NCBI GenBank assembly: GCA_964517075.1
Contig: CAZFAT010000117.1
Span: forward strand, 1 to 6,448
Reading direction: 5' to 3'
From: CAZFAT01 sp964517075
Lineage (GTDB): Bacteria > Acidobacteriota > Vicinamibacteria > Vicinamibacterales > SCN-69-37
DNA: 6,448 nt
Made by a program: the position numbers and the translations under genes. How positions within the stretch are numbered: the stretch's first letter is position 1; each line of letters opens with the position of its first letter. Below the pieces are notes generated by a model. That model was not told the origin of the DNA, searched no databases, and worked only from the letters and a program-made list of their open reading frames with translations. Of this stretch, positions 6,228 to 6,448 are shown piece after piece.

Positions 6228-6448
6228 GCGGCTCGACGACCCGCGCGGCCGCCGTCCTGACGGCCGGCCGGGCCATCGGGTTTGCCGTCGCCTTTGCCAT
6301 TCCGCTCGTCCTCGCGCGGCATCTCACACAAGAGGAGTTCGGAACCTACAAGTACCTCTTCATGCTCGCGGGCACGCTCGGTTTCCTGCAGCTGGGCATG
6401 GCCGAGAGCCTGTACTACTTCCTGCCGCGATCGCCCGACGAAGCCGGA
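6209..6448 (+). CDS. Wzx-type oligosaccharide flippase, N-terminal fragment cut by the window edge
   Basis: An open frame from the GTG at 6209 to the last base gives the first 80 residues of a MATE/Wzx-like polysaccharide transporter (MOP superfamily), which flips undecaprenyl-linked repeat units across the inner membrane. Seen: a first membrane helix (about 13-36, with LTAGRAIGFAVAFAIPLVLA), then ARHLTQEEFGTYKYLF (36-51), the characteristic L-x-x-E-x-F-G-x-Y-x-Y-x-F turn of this family, a second helix (about 52-64) and GMAESLYYFLPR (63-74), also typical. The start is set by the GGAGGGAG site 7 nt upstream. The gene overlaps the glycosyltransferase stop (TAG at 6225-6227) by 19 nt. The remaining ~400 residues lie to the right of the window. 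It completes the initiating transferase, glycosyltransferase, flippase and polymerase set of a Wzx/Wzy pathway. Confidence 0.87.
   Translation, partial: MGTSAVGGSTTRAAAVLTAGRAIGFAVAFAIPLVLARHLTQEEFGTYKYLFMLAGTLGFLQLGMAESLYYFLPRSPDEAG

Overview
The window is a high-GC (roughly 70% by eye) stretch of a bacterial cell-surface polysaccharide (EPS/O-antigen-like) biosynthesis operon. All genes are on the + strand. The gene styles suggest a Gram-negative environmental bacterium: a split Wzz plus BY-kinase, a sugar transferase resembling the type linked to PEP-CTERM/exosortase A loci, a Zn-ribbon methyltransferase, a Wzy-like polymerase, a GT4 glycosyltransferase and a Wzx flippase. Acidobacteriota (Vicinamibacteria-like) is my best guess. 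Taxonomy is inference from style and GC only; no rRNA or marker gene is present.

Layout: (1) 2-880, an ORF open at the window's left edge. Its first ~41 residues look like the middle of an NAD-dependent nucleotide-sugar epimerase. The rest is the C-terminal two-thirds or so of a Wzz/GumC chain-length regulator. (2) 896-1633, a CpsD/CapB-type tyrosine autokinase. (3) 1630-2694, a polyprenyl-phosphate sugar phosphotransferase without the usual N-terminal membrane bundle. (4) 2691-3623, a Zn-ribbon SAM-dependent methyltransferase. (5) 3620-4978, an O-antigen ligase/polymerase (Wzy_C) membrane protein. (6) 4968-6227, a GT4 glycosyltransferase. (7) 6209 to the right edge, the start of a Wzx-type flippase with a GTG start.

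The genes fit one Wzx/Wzy-dependent pathway. The phosphotransferase would load the first sugar on undecaprenyl phosphate, and the GT4 enzyme would extend it. The methyltransferase may decorate or cap the glycan. Wzx would flip the repeat unit, Wzy would polymerise it, and Wzz with the BY-kinase would set chain length and export. Every junction after the first is a 4-19 nt overlap, and the only gap is 15 nt, so the window reads as the inside of one polycistronic transcript. I see no promoter, terminator, RNA gene, CRISPR, IS element or tandem repeat, and no gene-free stretch over 15 nt.

The main anomaly is the epimerase/Wzz chimera at the left edge. It is either an assembly join error or a real in-frame deletion fusion. 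The rest is a fairly ordinary, well-ordered EPS cluster, and I do not see a convincing undescribed system.
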